The notes: generated by a model from the sequence alone, not told the origin. Counted from the first letter of the stretch, positions 56,213 to 64,000 are shown. The stretch: DNA of 64,000 bases from Aeromonas schubertii (GCF_000820105.1 NZ_CDDB01000017.1:44811-108810); one strand, 5' to 3'. Made by a program: numbers and translations.

Positions 56213-56220
56213 GAAACGGC

Positions 56221-56243
56221 AAAGCCCGCACAAGGCGGGCTAG
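56221..56243 (-). terminator. Hairpin terminator of the 203-residue gene
   Basis: Stem agcccgc/gcgggct with loop cttgt on the minus strand, then ttt. It lies 70 bp downstream of the stop of the minus-strand gene at 56315. Confidence 0.55.
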
Positions 56244-56314
56244 AAACAAAAAGTCCAGGGTCGGTAAGACTCTGGCCATCATTAGGATGATGCTAATCCT
56301 GAGTTGATGGGTAT

Positions 56315-56926
56315 TCAACCAGCAGATTCTGTAACCCATGTCGGCTGGTGGTTAACAATGAACTCTCGCCACTCAGGTTCTAGATCTAAGGCCGATTGCT
56401 CGTCTTGGCTTAACGAGCCCCAGAATGGTAACCAAAATTGATCCCACCAGTATTCGATCTCCCCTTGTAGAGCACCCATTACTTCAGGATCTATCCAGGG
56501 AAAGGAGTCACCAGGAAGAGGCGGATATAGCTTTGTTGTTTGCAATAGCGCCAATACATCTAGGTCATCACTTGCAATCGAGACGACCGTTCCAGAGAAA
56601 GAAGGATGTAGAAACAACATCAACTTTCGACCGGTCTCATCCGCAGAGCGCCTCACTACCTGAGTTGGTAACTCAGAAAGGACCTCATAGCTTAAACCAG
56701 CAAGCAATTGCATCAGGGTATCTCTGTCATCCTCTGATACCAGAAACCGAACGATGTACGCTTCAGTCTCCGGATCTGCTGGCAATGGTTTGGGGTATCG
56801 ACTGTATGCTGGGTCTGGAGCTATGGTGAATCCAGAGCCTCTAAATACGTCCCGAATCTGAGGAGGATGTGACATCTGGCTGCGCCACAACAGCCCCCTC
56901 AAAAAATCCTTTATTTTAGTTTTCAT
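56315..56926 (-). CDS. Hypothetical protein (orphan-immunity-like)
   Basis: 203 residues, cytoplasmic, acidic, rich in Trp near the C-terminus (IEYWWDQFWLPFWGSLSQDE). No signal or TM. The composition and position in a variable island resemble stand-alone immunity proteins, but no family is recognised and no toxin gene is adjacent. The only gene in the island on the minus strand. Confidence 0.5.
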   Translation of the reverse strand: MKTKIKDFLRGLLWRSQMSHPPQIRDVFRGSGFTIAPDPAYSRYPKPLPADPETEAYIVRFLVSEDDRDTLMQLLAGLSYEVLSELPTQVVRRSADETGRKLMLFLHPSFSGTVVSIASDDLDVLALLQTTKLYPPLPGDSFPWIDPEVMGALQGEIEYWWDQFWLPFWGSLSQDEQSALDLEPEWREFIVNHQPTWVTESAG

Positions 56927-57060
56927 ACACCGAGCCCACTAGCAATTCATCCCCTTGAGTCAAATGGAGACAGGATCATGTCTCCACCACTTTTTGTGCT
57001 TGGAGCTTATATTCAACTCACCATTATATTCGTCATCAAAAACAACGAAGCTATCAAAAG

Positions 57061-57475
57061 GCGAAGTTGGGCCACCCACCATTTTGAGCACCGCGTAGCG
57101 GCCAACAGTGCCGCAATCTGCCACCCCAGTCACCGTCGGGCACGGTATTGCAGCCCCCTGCAAGCCGCCGAGGTGAGTTGAGCGAGTCAGTAGCGCCGTC
57201 AGGGATGACGGCGCAGCCGCAGGCGGCACAGGGATGTGCCGTGTGCGGCGGTACGTCCGACCCGCTCAGCGAGCCGAGGGCATCCGCGCAGCGGACGGCT
57301 TGCCGGGGGAGAAGACCTTTGGTGACTTTGGGTCTTTCCAAAGTCACTCGCCACAGCCCGCAGGGCGGGCGAAACCCCTTCGAGGACAAAGTCCTCGCAT
57401 CCTATGCGGCGCAGCCGCATCAAGGTACTTGCCATAGGCCAGGAGCTTGGCTGAGCTCCCCCGCAAGGCCGGGCC
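57061..57475. repeat. Composite intergenic repeat, copy C (inverted relative to D)
   Basis: Opens with the 22-bp module (agttgggccacccaccattt), then the shared segment (gccgccgaggtgagttgagc, the 57308-57345 hairpin), then in reverse orientation the 80-bp unit of copy D ending agcttggctgagctccccc at about 57468. It stops within a few bases of the chemoreceptor stop codon. With copy D it brackets the island as inverted repeats. The stretch 56927-57060 before it holds no gene I can see. Confidence 0.85.
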
Positions 57476-57476
57476 C

Positions 57477-59150
57477 CTAGATCTGAAACCGCTCCACCAA
57501 CCGGTGCAGGGTCCTGCCGGAATCGGCCAGCTCCTCACAGGTGTGGCGAGTGGCATCGGCCCCCTGGCTGAGCTCGGTCACGATCTGCTGAATGGCCACC
57601 AGGTTGCGGTTGATCTCCTCGGTCACCGCATGCTGCTGCTCGGCGGCGCTGGCGATCTGCAGGTTCATGTCATTGATGGTGGTGATGGCGCTGCTCATCT
57701 GGTCGAGGTTGGTCACCAGGGCGCCGGTCTCGGCCAGGGTATTGCTGTGGCGGGCCTGGCTATCGCCCATCAGGGTGCCGGCGGCGGCCACTATCTGCTG
57801 CAACCGCTGCAACATGGTGCCTATCTCCACCGTGCTCTGCTGGGTGCGCGAGGCGAGCTGGCGCACCTCGTCGGCCACCACCGCAAAGCCGCGCCCCTGC
57901 TCCCCGGCCCGCGCCGCCTCGATGGCGGCATTGAGTGCCAGCAGGTTGGTCTGCTCGGCGATCCCCGAGATGACCCCCACCACGTTCTGGATCTGATCCG
58001 TCTCCCGGGTCAGGGTGCCAATCTGATCGTGGATGGCGTTAAGGTCGGTGATCAGGGTGTCGATGCCGTCCATGGCCCGGGTGATCACCACCCGGGTCTG
58101 GCGCGACAGATGGTCGGCATTGCCGGTGGCGGCGGCCGCATCCCCCGCATTGCCGGCCACGCTGTGGGCGGTAGAGCTCATCTCGGTCATGGCGGCCACC
58201 ACCTGCTCGGTCTCCCTGTGGTGAGAGCCCATGCGGCTGAGGTAGTCGCCGGACTGGCGCTGCAGGGTCTCGACCGACTGATAGACCCGATCCGAGGCGG
58301 TGCTCACCTGCTCCACCAGCTGATGAATCTTCTCGATAAAGCCGTTGAAGCTGTGGGCAAGATCGCCGAGCTCATCCCCCTGATCGAGCCGGATCCGGCG
58401 GGTGAGATCCCCCTCGCCGTGGGCGAGATCGTGAAAGCTCTCAACCAGGGTCTGAATGGGACGGGTGATAGAGCGCGATACCCAGAGACCGCCGACGATG
58501 GCGAGCAGGGTGAGCAGCAGCGAGGTGAGCAGGGTGTCGCCCATGGTGGTGACCAGCTCGGCCTCCCCCGCCGCGCGGGCCTTGGCCACCGCATCGTCGA
58601 TGTCGTCGATATAGAAGCCGGTGCCGAGCACCCAACCCCACTGGGGCAGCAGCACGGCGTACCCCAGCTTGGGCTGCTCGCTCCCCTTGGAGGGCTTGTC
58701 CCAGATAAATCGGGAGTAGCCGTCGCCGCTCTGGGCCGCCTTGATGATATCGAGGATCACCCGGTTCCCCTCGCTGTCGGTCATGGCGGAGAGATCCTTG
58801 CCCTCCAGGGCCGGCTTGATGCCGTGGGCGACGTTGACCCCCCGGGTGTCATAGACGTAGAAGTAGCCGTCCTCGGCATAACGCAGGGCGCGCAGTATCC
58901 CCTTGGCCTGCTCGCGGGCCTCGGGGCCCTCCTGGTTGAGCAGATGGGCGATGGCGGTCCTGGCCATCAGCACGTGTTCGGCCAGGGCCGCCTTCTTCTG
59001 CTCGAGGGCCGTGGCGCGGTAACGATCGAGCTGGGCCGTCAGCGTCTGCTGTTCACGCCACCAGATCCCGACGTTGAGCAGCAGCGCCATCATCAAGATG
59101 GGCACGATGGCCAGAGTCAGGGTCTTGGCCCTGATAGAGATATGTTTCAT
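57477..59150 (-). CDS. Methyl-accepting chemotaxis protein with single Cache domain
   Basis: 557 residues. TM1 at about 8-27; periplasmic sCache_2 domain ([66 protein letters not shown]), TM2 at about 207-227, HAMP, and the signalling tip [21 protein letters not shown]. sCache_2 receptors often sense small carboxylates such as acetate, propionate or pyruvate. No CheR pentapeptide. The gene's 3' end abuts composite repeat C. Confidence 0.93.
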   Translation of the reverse strand: MKHISIRAKTLTLAIVPILMMALLLNVGIWWREQQTLTAQLDRYRATALEQKKAALAEHVLMARTAIAHLLNQEGPEAREQAKGILRALRYAEDGYFYVYDTRGVNVAHGIKPALEGKDLSAMTDSEGNRVILDIIKAAQSGDGYSRFIWDKPSKGSEQPKLGYAVLLPQWGWVLGTGFYIDDIDDAVAKARAAGEAELVTTMGDTLLTSLLLTLLAIVGGLWVSRSITRPIQTLVESFHDLAHGEGDLTRRIRLDQGDELGDLAHSFNGFIEKIHQLVEQVSTASDRVYQSVETLQRQSGDYLSRMGSHHRETEQVVAAMTEMSSTAHSVAGNAGDAAAATGNADHLSRQTRVVITRAMDGIDTLITDLNAIHDQIGTLTRETDQIQNVVGVISGIAEQTNLLALNAAIEAARAGEQGRGFAVVADEVRQLASRTQQSTVEIGTMLQRLQQIVAAAGTLMGDSQARHSNTLAETGALVTNLDQMSSAITTINDMNLQIASAAEQQHAVTEEINRNLVAIQQIVTELSQGADATRHTCEELADSGRTLHRLVERFQI

Positions 59151-59287
59151 CTGCGTATGACATCCTTTCTTGCTCGTTTTCCAGACATCATACGGAGCCT
59201 ATTCATCCGTGACTGTTAACAAGCTCAAGGGTTTGTGCATCAGGCGTGCCCAAGCGGGGGGATGAGGGCCATCGGGGTGTGCCCGAT

Positions 59288-59314
59288 GAAAGACCCCTCC
59301 TGGCAGAGGGGTCT
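59288..59314 (-). terminator. Rho-independent terminator after aopO
   Basis: Nine-bp stem agacccctc/gaggggtct with a 6-nt loop; on the minus strand tttc follows. It is just downstream of the aopO stop. Confidence 0.75.
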
Positions 59315-59325
59315 GTGGGCATCGA

Positions 59326-61512
59326 CTAGCGGATCCACTCCTGGGAGAGGCGGGTGAGCCGCTCGGCGACGGTCGCCAGTTCGCGCAGCTGCTCGCGCTG
59401 GAAGGTCAGCCCCTCGTCTGCCAGGGTGCTGCGTCCCAACTGGGTCAACAGGGGGGTGGCCGCGGCGGCAAAGTGGCGCATCTCGCCGGCAAAGCCCGCT
59501 ACCTCCTGCAAGGTGGTGGCCGCATGGGCCGCGATCATGCTGCGGTGAACGGCCGTATCCTGATCCGAGCCAAACTTCACGACCGGGCGAATGCTATCGA
59601 AACGCTGCAGCGCCTGACGGGCGTCGCCGGCCCAGGCGGTGGCAGCACGCATCAGGGTAGACAGCTCGCCGTGCGCCCTCTGCTGCTGCCCCTTGAGGTC
59701 ATCGAGCCGTGCGCCGAGAGAGCCCTTGACCTCGGCCACCCGGTTGAGGAAGTCATACGCCTCGGGCGACACCTTCTCCTGGGGGGAAGAGGGGACCAGC
59801 ACCGTCAGCAGGGTCTCCAGATGGTGGTGGGAGCGCTCCAGGGTGGCGATATCAACGAGGCCGTGGCGCTGGGCCAACTGCCCCTGGATCTGCTTGAGCG
59901 TGGGCTCGGCAACCGACTTCATGATATTGCCGCGCAGCTGGGGCGAAGGCTCCCCCTGAGGGGTCTTGCTCTCACCCAGCTCCCCTTTCACATAGCGGGC
60001 GATCACCCCGTATCCCTTCAGAATGAGGCTGTTGAAACTCTTGAGCTGACCCTGATCGGCAAACTCCTGACGCTCGGCCTTGTCGAGCACCGCCGACATG
60101 GCGGCGAGATCCGACAGGGCCATGCCCACATTGAGCTGCCGGGTCGAGGCGCTGCTCAGATGTAGCCGCAGGGTGTCGGAGAGCTCGCGGATCTTCCTCG
60201 GCGTCACCCGCCGCGCATCGGCAGGAGAGGCGGCCAGCTCGCCCGAGAGGGTCTCTTTGAGGATCTGCCTGGCCCGCCCCTCGTCAATGGCGCCGTCGCT
60301 CAGGAACTCGTGCAGCCTGGCCTCTGCGGAGTCGGGTCGCAGCTCGGCCGGGGCACCGATAATCTGGTCGACGAAGCGGGTGTAGGCGGTCTCGACGCCG
60401 GCCACACCGGGCCGATGCACCGGATTGCCCCGCTCATCGAGCCCATGAGCCGCCCCCCTGGTGAGACTCAACCCTTGGTTGGGCTTTCTCTCCAGATCCC
60501 GCTCGAAGCCTTCGATGCCGTGCAGCAGGGTCGAGACCACGAGGAAGACGTCGCTCTTCTCTGACGCCGAGGGGCTGCCGACCGCCAGCTCCGGCGCCTT
60601 GAAGGAGTCGGTAAACCCCTTGGGCTGCTCCCCGGGGCGTGAGTGCAGCCCCAGATCGATGACCACAGGCTCGCCGCTGTGCTTGTCGAAGACCACGTTA
60701 CCCGGCTTGATGTCGTTGTGGACTATCCCGGCCTTGGCGAGGTGGCCGGTCACATCGAGCAGCCGGTGGGCGATAAACTTGACCGTTCCCCAATACTCCT
60801 CGCTACTCACCTTCCCCTGCTTCCAGTTGTCGGTGAGGGTCCGCATGGTGTCGGAGCCGCGCCAGCCATCCACCTCGTCCATCAGCAGCGCCTCCTCCTT
60901 GCGGCTGCCATAGGGCACCACGGCCATGCCGTGCACGTTGCCGAGGTTGGGATGCTTGCCCGCACTCTGGTAGATGTGCTGATAGGCCTCCAGCTCCCCC
61001 TGCAGGTGCCCCTCGGCGACCGAGCGTTCAATCTTGGCCACCAGCCGCTGCTTGTCGCGGGTCTCCACTATGCTGATGTGGCTCTCCCCTTCGGCAAACT
61101 TGTCGGTCTCGGCCACCCGCATCCCCTCCAGACTCGGGGCCCCGGGCAGGGGCTCCCCCTTCCAGCCGAGCGGCAACCTGGTCTGCGGCTTGAGGCCAAA
61201 CAGGCCGCCGATCCCCTGGGGGGCCTCCCCCCCCGGGCTCTTTGGCGCTGCCTTGCGGGCGGCATGGAGCGTCTCGGTGAGGGCGCGAGCATACGAGGTG
61301 TCCGGTGCCTGCCCCGAGAAGAGCTTGCCCACCCCCTCCCGAAAGCGGGCGATACCGCCGTGGGGATTGAGGCGCAGCACCTGGTTATCGACGATCCTGT
61401 ATCGCTTTCCCTCTATGTTGAGCTCGCCGACGGGATGCTGGCCGTGGTTGGCCACTCGCTCGTGAGCCTGGGAAAGGGTGATGGAGGGGGTGGCGGTTCC
61501 GATGATCTTCAT
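59326..61512 (-). CDS. aopO: T3SS effector kinase AopO (YopO/YpkA homologue)
   Basis: 728 residues, essentially collinear with Yersinia YpkA/YopO. N-terminal secretion/chaperone-binding region 1-80; Ser/Thr kinase domain about 115-400 with VAKIERS Lys, catalytic loop VHNDIKPGN (Asp267 and Lys269, the same numbers as YpkA) and IDLG (Asp286) replacing DFG; C-terminal GDI-like domain about 430-728. The Rac-binding triad of YpkA (Tyr591/Asn595/Glu599) is kept as Tyr586/Asn590/Glu594 in EAYDFLNRVAEVK. Injected into host cells, it needs actin for activation and disrupts the cytoskeleton. Confidence 0.95.
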   Translation of the reverse strand: MKIIGTATPSITLSQAHERVANHGQHPVGELNIEGKRYRIVDNQVLRLNPHGGIARFREGVGKLFSGQAPDTSYARALTETLHAARKAAPKSPGGEAPQGIGGLFGLKPQTRLPLGWKGEPLPGAPSLEGMRVAETDKFAEGESHISIVETRDKQRLVAKIERSVAEGHLQGELEAYQHIYQSAGKHPNLGNVHGMAVVPYGSRKEEALLMDEVDGWRGSDTMRTLTDNWKQGKVSSEEYWGTVKFIAHRLLDVTGHLAKAGIVHNDIKPGNVVFDKHSGEPVVIDLGLHSRPGEQPKGFTDSFKAPELAVGSPSASEKSDVFLVVSTLLHGIEGFERDLERKPNQGLSLTRGAAHGLDERGNPVHRPGVAGVETAYTRFVDQIIGAPAELRPDSAEARLHEFLSDGAIDEGRARQILKETLSGELAASPADARRVTPRKIRELSDTLRLHLSSASTRQLNVGMALSDLAAMSAVLDKAERQEFADQGQLKSFNSLILKGYGVIARYVKGELGESKTPQGEPSPQLRGNIMKSVAEPTLKQIQGQLAQRHGLVDIATLERSHHHLETLLTVLVPSSPQEKVSPEAYDFLNRVAEVKGSLGARLDDLKGQQQRAHGELSTLMRAATAWAGDARQALQRFDSIRPVVKFGSDQDTAVHRSMIAAHAATTLQEVAGFAGEMRHFAAAATPLLTQLGRSTLADEGLTFQREQLRELATVAERLTRLSQEWIR

Positions 61513-61518
61513 GATGAA

Positions 61519-61959
61519 TTACACCCAGCTTGCCGATGTTACCTGGGCTTGTTGCCCATCCAGTGCGCGCTCCTCGCCGGCAGCCTGACTCAGCCACTCG
61601 AACAGGCCGGCCAGGGCCTGGCAGACCCGTTCGGCATTGAGGCCGTGAAGCGCAAGGTGGCAAAAGGCGATCAGCCCCTGCTCCTCACTCCAGGCGAGAT
61701 GGGGGGCATCATGGGTCAGGGCGGCGATGCTGTGACCCATCCACAGACGGCAGGCGGCCTCTTTCGCCTCGGGACCGCTCATTCCCGAGACAGGCCCGAG
61801 CAGCGTCAGCCGCTGCAATGACTCATCCGCCCTTAGCATGATGACGATGCGATCATTGAGGATCAGCTCGCACAGGCCGTGCTCATCCTGGCTTAGCGCC
61901 TCCAGCCCCAGCTGGTGCGCTATCTCTTGAAACAGGCCGGTGACGGCGGTAGTGGTCAT
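61519..61959 (-). CDS. sycO: T3SS chaperone SycO-like
   Basis: 146 residues from the ATG at 61959 (aaggga 7 bp upstream), CesT family: LFQEIAHQLGLEALSQDEHGLCELILNDRIVIMLRADES, then LLGPV and a helical C-terminal half. Its stop lies 6 bp before the aopO start, the same chaperone-then-effector order as Yersinia sycO-ypkA. It should bind residues about 20-80 of AopO, masking its membrane-localisation region. Confidence 0.85.
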   Translation of the reverse strand: MTTTAVTGLFQEIAHQLGLEALSQDEHGLCELILNDRIVIMLRADESLQRLTLLGPVSGMSGPEAKEAACRLWMGHSIAALTHDAPHLAWSEEQGLIAFCHLALHGLNAERVCQALAGLFEWLSQAAGEERALDGQQAQVTSASWV

Positions 61960-62032
61960 GCAGGGTCCCTTCAATCTGGTGGTCGGTTGGGTGGTTAACG
62001 CCATCCATGATTGATGAAATCCGGCGCCGCAT

Positions 62033-62057
62033 ATATCACTGAGAGCCGCGAATTTTG
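62033..62057 (-). promoter_or_regulatory. Candidate ExsA-type activator site for sycO-aopO
   Basis: On the minus strand, CAAAATTCGCGGCTCTCAGT followed by gata. An A-tract, then CGGCT and CTCAGTGA at the spacing seen in ExsA-dependent T3SS promoters of Pseudomonas. It is about 75 bp upstream of the sycO start. The match is by eye and partial. Confidence 0.4.
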
Positions 62058-62204
62058 GGACCAGGGGTCGCCGGGGCGGCCGTGCCCGGCCTGCATGGCA
62101 CCCGGCGTCGCCCCAGCACTGCCCCCTCGCCAGAGGCCGCAGAGCCCCTTGGCCCGCTCCCGCCACGGGGGTAGCATAGCCGCGCCACCACAGAGGAGAA
62201 GAAG

Positions 62205-62627
62205 ATGGAGTACCCAAGAGTCGGGGTCGGGGTGATCCTGGAGAGCCCGTCCGGATTGATCCTGATGGGGCGACGCAAGGGAAGTCACGCCCCCTACTGG
62301 TCGATTCCCGGCGGTCATCTGGAGTGCGGCGAGACCTTCGAGACGGCGGCGCTGCGCGAAACAGAGGAAGAGACCGGGTTTCGCATCGAGGCCCCCCGGG
62401 TGGTGGCGCTGACCAACAACCTGGAGACCTGGCGCGAGAGCGGCCTGCACTATATCTCGGTGATCCTGCATGCCAGGGTGGACGGTGAGCCCGAGCTGCG
62501 CGAGCCGGACAAGTGCGAGGGGTGGTGCTGGTGCGATCCGCGCGCCCTGCCCGAGCCCCTGTTCGACGCCTGCCGTCAGGGGGTGGCCGCCTGGCTGGCC
62601 GGGGCCCACTACCTGCCGGGGGCGTAA
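62205..62627 (+). CDS. Nudix hydrolase, NUDT15-like
   Basis: 140 residues. The Nudix box GGHLECGETFETAALRETEEETG fits GX5EX7REUXEEXGU. The N-terminus VGVGVILESPSGLILMGRRKGSHAPYW and TNNLETWRESGLHYISVIL match the NUDT15/MTH2-type subfamily, which hydrolyses oxidised or non-canonical (d)NTPs. Its stop codon lies 6 bp before the Pho box. Confidence 0.88.
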   Translation: MEYPRVGVGVILESPSGLILMGRRKGSHAPYWSIPGGHLECGETFETAALRETEEETGFRIEAPRVVALTNNLETWRESGLHYISVILHARVDGEPELREPDKCEGWCWCDPRALPEPLFDACRQGVAAWLAGAHYLPGA

Positions 62628-62632
62628 TCGAA

Positions 62633-62650
62633 CTGTCATCGAACTGTCAT
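62633..62650 (+). promoter_or_regulatory. Perfect Pho box upstream of chrA
   Basis: CTGTCAT-cgaa-CTGTCAT: two exact 7-bp half-sites separated by 4 bp, the textbook PhoB operator. It is 29 bp upstream of the chrA ATG and just after the Nudix stop. A palindrome aggatggg/cccatcct occupies the expected -10 region. The spacing to the start codon is short, so the transcription start would fall near the ribosome-binding site. Confidence 0.5.
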
Positions 62651-62679
62651 AGGATGGGCCCCCATCCTCAGGAGGCCCC

Positions 62680-63795
62680 ATGCTGACCCTCTTTATCCGT
62701 TTTCTCACCCTGGGCTGTCTCGGCTTCGGCGGGCCGGCCGCCCACATCGGCCTGTTTCGCCAGACCTTCGTCGAGCGCCTGGGCTGGCTGAGCCAGGGCG
62801 AGTTTGCCGAGCGCCTGGCCCTGTGCCAATTCCTGCCCGGCCCGGCCTCGAGCCAGCTTGGCTTTGCCATCGGCTACCACAGGGCGAGACTGCCGGGGGC
62901 CCTGGCCGCCTTTGTCGGCTTCACCCTCCCCTCGTTTGCCCTGATGACGGCCCTGGCCCTGCTCGGTGGCCACCTGCTGGATCGGGCCTGGTTTCCACTC
63001 TTGCTGCAGGGGCTCAAGCTGCTGGCCCTGGTGGTGGTGGCCGACGCCGTGCTCGCCATGGGACGCCAGTTCTGCACCACGCCCCTGCGTCAGGGGCTGA
63101 TGGTGGGCAGTGCCGCCGCCCTCTGGCTGCTGCCCCATCTGATCACCCAGTTCGCCGTACTGCTGCTGGCCGCCACCATCGCCGCCTGGCGCGAGGAGCC
63201 GACTCAAGGGCGCGCCCCCCTGGCCCGGCCGGGCTGGGGCTGGCTGACCGCCTTCTTGCTGCTGCTGATCGCCCCTCCCCTGCTCGGCATGCAACACTTC
63301 GCCGACTTCTATCTGGCCGGATCCCTGGTGTTTGGTGGCGGTCATGTGGTGCTGCCCCTGCTGCAACAGACGGTGGGGGCGAGCCTGGGGGAGAGCCAGT
63401 TCCTCGGCGGCTATGCCCTGGCCCAGCTGGTACCCGGCCCCATGTTTACCCTGGCCAGCTATCTCGGCGCGTTAAGCATGCCCGAGGCGCCGCTGCCGGG
63501 AGCCCTGCTCGCCACCCTGGGCATCTTCCTGCCCGGCTTCTTGCTGCTGCTGGCCCTCACCCCCCTGTGGCAGGCCCTGCTGGCCCGCCCCCGCTGGCAG
63601 GCGGCCGCGGCCGGCCTCAACGCCGCCGTGGTGGGACTGCTGCTGGCGGCCCTCTACCAGCCGGTCTTCACCAGCGCGGTGCAGGGGCCGGCCCAGCTCG
63701 CCCTGGCCACCATGGGACTGTTTGCCCTGCGGGTGCTCAAGTTGCCCATCTTGCCGCTGGCGACCCTGATGGTGGGGCTCAACGCCCTGATTTAG
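62680..63795 (+). CDS. chrA: Chromate transporter ChrA
   Basis: 371 residues, about ten TM segments in two homologous CHR halves: FLTLGCLGFGGPAAHIGLFR and CQFLPGPASSQLGFAIGY in the first, GSLVFGGGHVVLPLLQQ and LVPGPMFTLASYLG in the second. It exports chromate using the proton or membrane potential. Ribosome-binding site aggagg is 5 bp before the ATG. Slightly short for long-chain ChrA (about 390-420) but both halves are complete. Confidence 0.9.
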   Translation: MLTLFIRFLTLGCLGFGGPAAHIGLFRQTFVERLGWLSQGEFAERLALCQFLPGPASSQLGFAIGYHRARLPGALAAFVGFTLPSFALMTALALLGGHLLDRAWFPLLLQGLKLLALVVVADAVLAMGRQFCTTPLRQGLMVGSAAALWLLPHLITQFAVLLLAATIAAWREEPTQGRAPLARPGWGWLTAFLLLLIAPPLLGMQHFADFYLAGSLVFGGGHVVLPLLQQTVGASLGESQFLGGYALAQLVPGPMFTLASYLGALSMPEAPLPGALLATLGIFLPGFLLLLALTPLWQALLARPRWQAAAAGLNAAVVGLLLAALYQPVFTSAVQGPAQLALATMGLFALRVLKLPILPLATLMVGLNALI

Positions 63796-63803
63796 CCTCC
63801 CAA

Positions 63804-64000
63804 TCGGGAGGCGCTCGGCCAAGCTCCTTCACCTGTATCAAGCATCTTGATGCGGCGCTGCCGCATAGGGGTTTCGCCCGCCCACTTGGGGGAGCTCAGC
63901 CAAGCTCCTTCACCTGTGTCAGGCATCTTGATGCGGCTGCGCCGCATGGGGGTTTCGCCCGCCCTGCGGGCTTTGGCGAGTGACTTTTCTTTGCGTGGCC
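63804..64000. repeat. Composite intergenic repeat, copy E (runs off the window)
   Basis: Two ~80-bp units in the same orientation as copy D. The first opens gggaggcgctcggccaagct and carries gatgcggcgctgccgcat; the second opens gggggagctcagccaagctc and carries gatgcggctgcgccgcat. Then comes gccctgcgggctttggcgag. They differ from D by cacctgt for gcctatg. The end lies beyond the window. Confidence 0.8.

Noticed and set aside
56041-57390. Short proteins with TACRGRRPLVTLGLSKV-like sequence in copies B and C
   Set aside because: Identical peptides come from repeated non-coding DNA; start sites, lengths and ends differ and there is no ribosome-binding site.
57447-59219. 590-codon frame opposite the Cache chemoreceptor
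   Set aside because: Shadow of the chemoreceptor; repetitive Gly/Leu/His composition without a fold.

Overview
The window is about 64 kb of a GC-rich gammaproteobacterial chromosome, most likely Aeromonas. The gene content (ArcB, RfaH, CRP, SlyD/SlyX/FkpA, epd-pgk-fbaA, the yheT-yheU-prkB-yhfA-crp neighbourhood) is that of an enteric/Vibrio relative. A YopO-type kinase effector (AopO) with its SycO chaperone is typical of type III secretion (T3SS)-positive Aeromonas. The species cannot be decided from the sequence alone. I saw no rRNA, tRNA or CRISPR array.

Layout. 1-3.1 kb: end of a TPR-like gene, then a MetJ-controlled methionine ABC importer (metNIQ). 3.1-15.4 kb: rfaH, a chemoreceptor, a VieSA-like pair (BvgS-type hybrid sensor plus REC-EAL phosphodiesterase), a small DUF1127-like gene, dgt and arcB. 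15.6-25.6 kb: a DUF2860 porin-like protein, a PuuB-like oxidase, the glycolytic operon ROK kinase-epd-pgk-fbaA, fkpA, a WD40 lipoprotein, slyX, slyD and yheV. 25.6-33.4 kb: AraC-like remnant regulator, periplasmic binding protein, cheV, yheT, yheU, prkB, a DUF4136 lipoprotein, a MliC-like inhibitor, yhfA, crp and rlmA. 33.4-46.8 kb: an SDR, a small outer-membrane barrel, a PCuAC copper chaperone, an enoyl-CoA isomerase-like enzyme, the complete dctBD-dctPQM dicarboxylate TRAP system with a sigma-54 promoter, a periplasmic ParB-fold protein, an OppA-like binding protein and dusA.

46.9-64 kb is the accessory part. It holds an unrecognised T3SS effector/chaperone pair whose effector ends in two tandem repeats, each carrying a textbook RVxF protein-phosphatase-1 docking motif. 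Next come a flavin reductase and a cyclase-family enzyme. An AT-rich island (about 50.5-57.0 kb) is bracketed by inverted copies of a roughly 430-550 bp composite repeat. The island contains three integron gene cassettes with no integrase in view. One of them ends in a near-perfect Vibrio cholerae repeat (VCR) attC. Their products are a PD-(D/E)xK nuclease-fold protein, a two-helix membrane protein and an ASCH protein. More orphan membrane and lipoprotein genes follow. Right of the island are a Cache chemoreceptor, the sycO-aopO operon with a candidate ExsA-type site, a NUDT15-like Nudix hydrolase and a ChrA chromate transporter preceded by a perfect Pho box. The right edge enters another copy of the composite repeat.

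Two observations deserve follow-up first: the RVxF-repeat effector with its chaperone, and the integrase-less cassette cluster whose cargo looks like defence genes.
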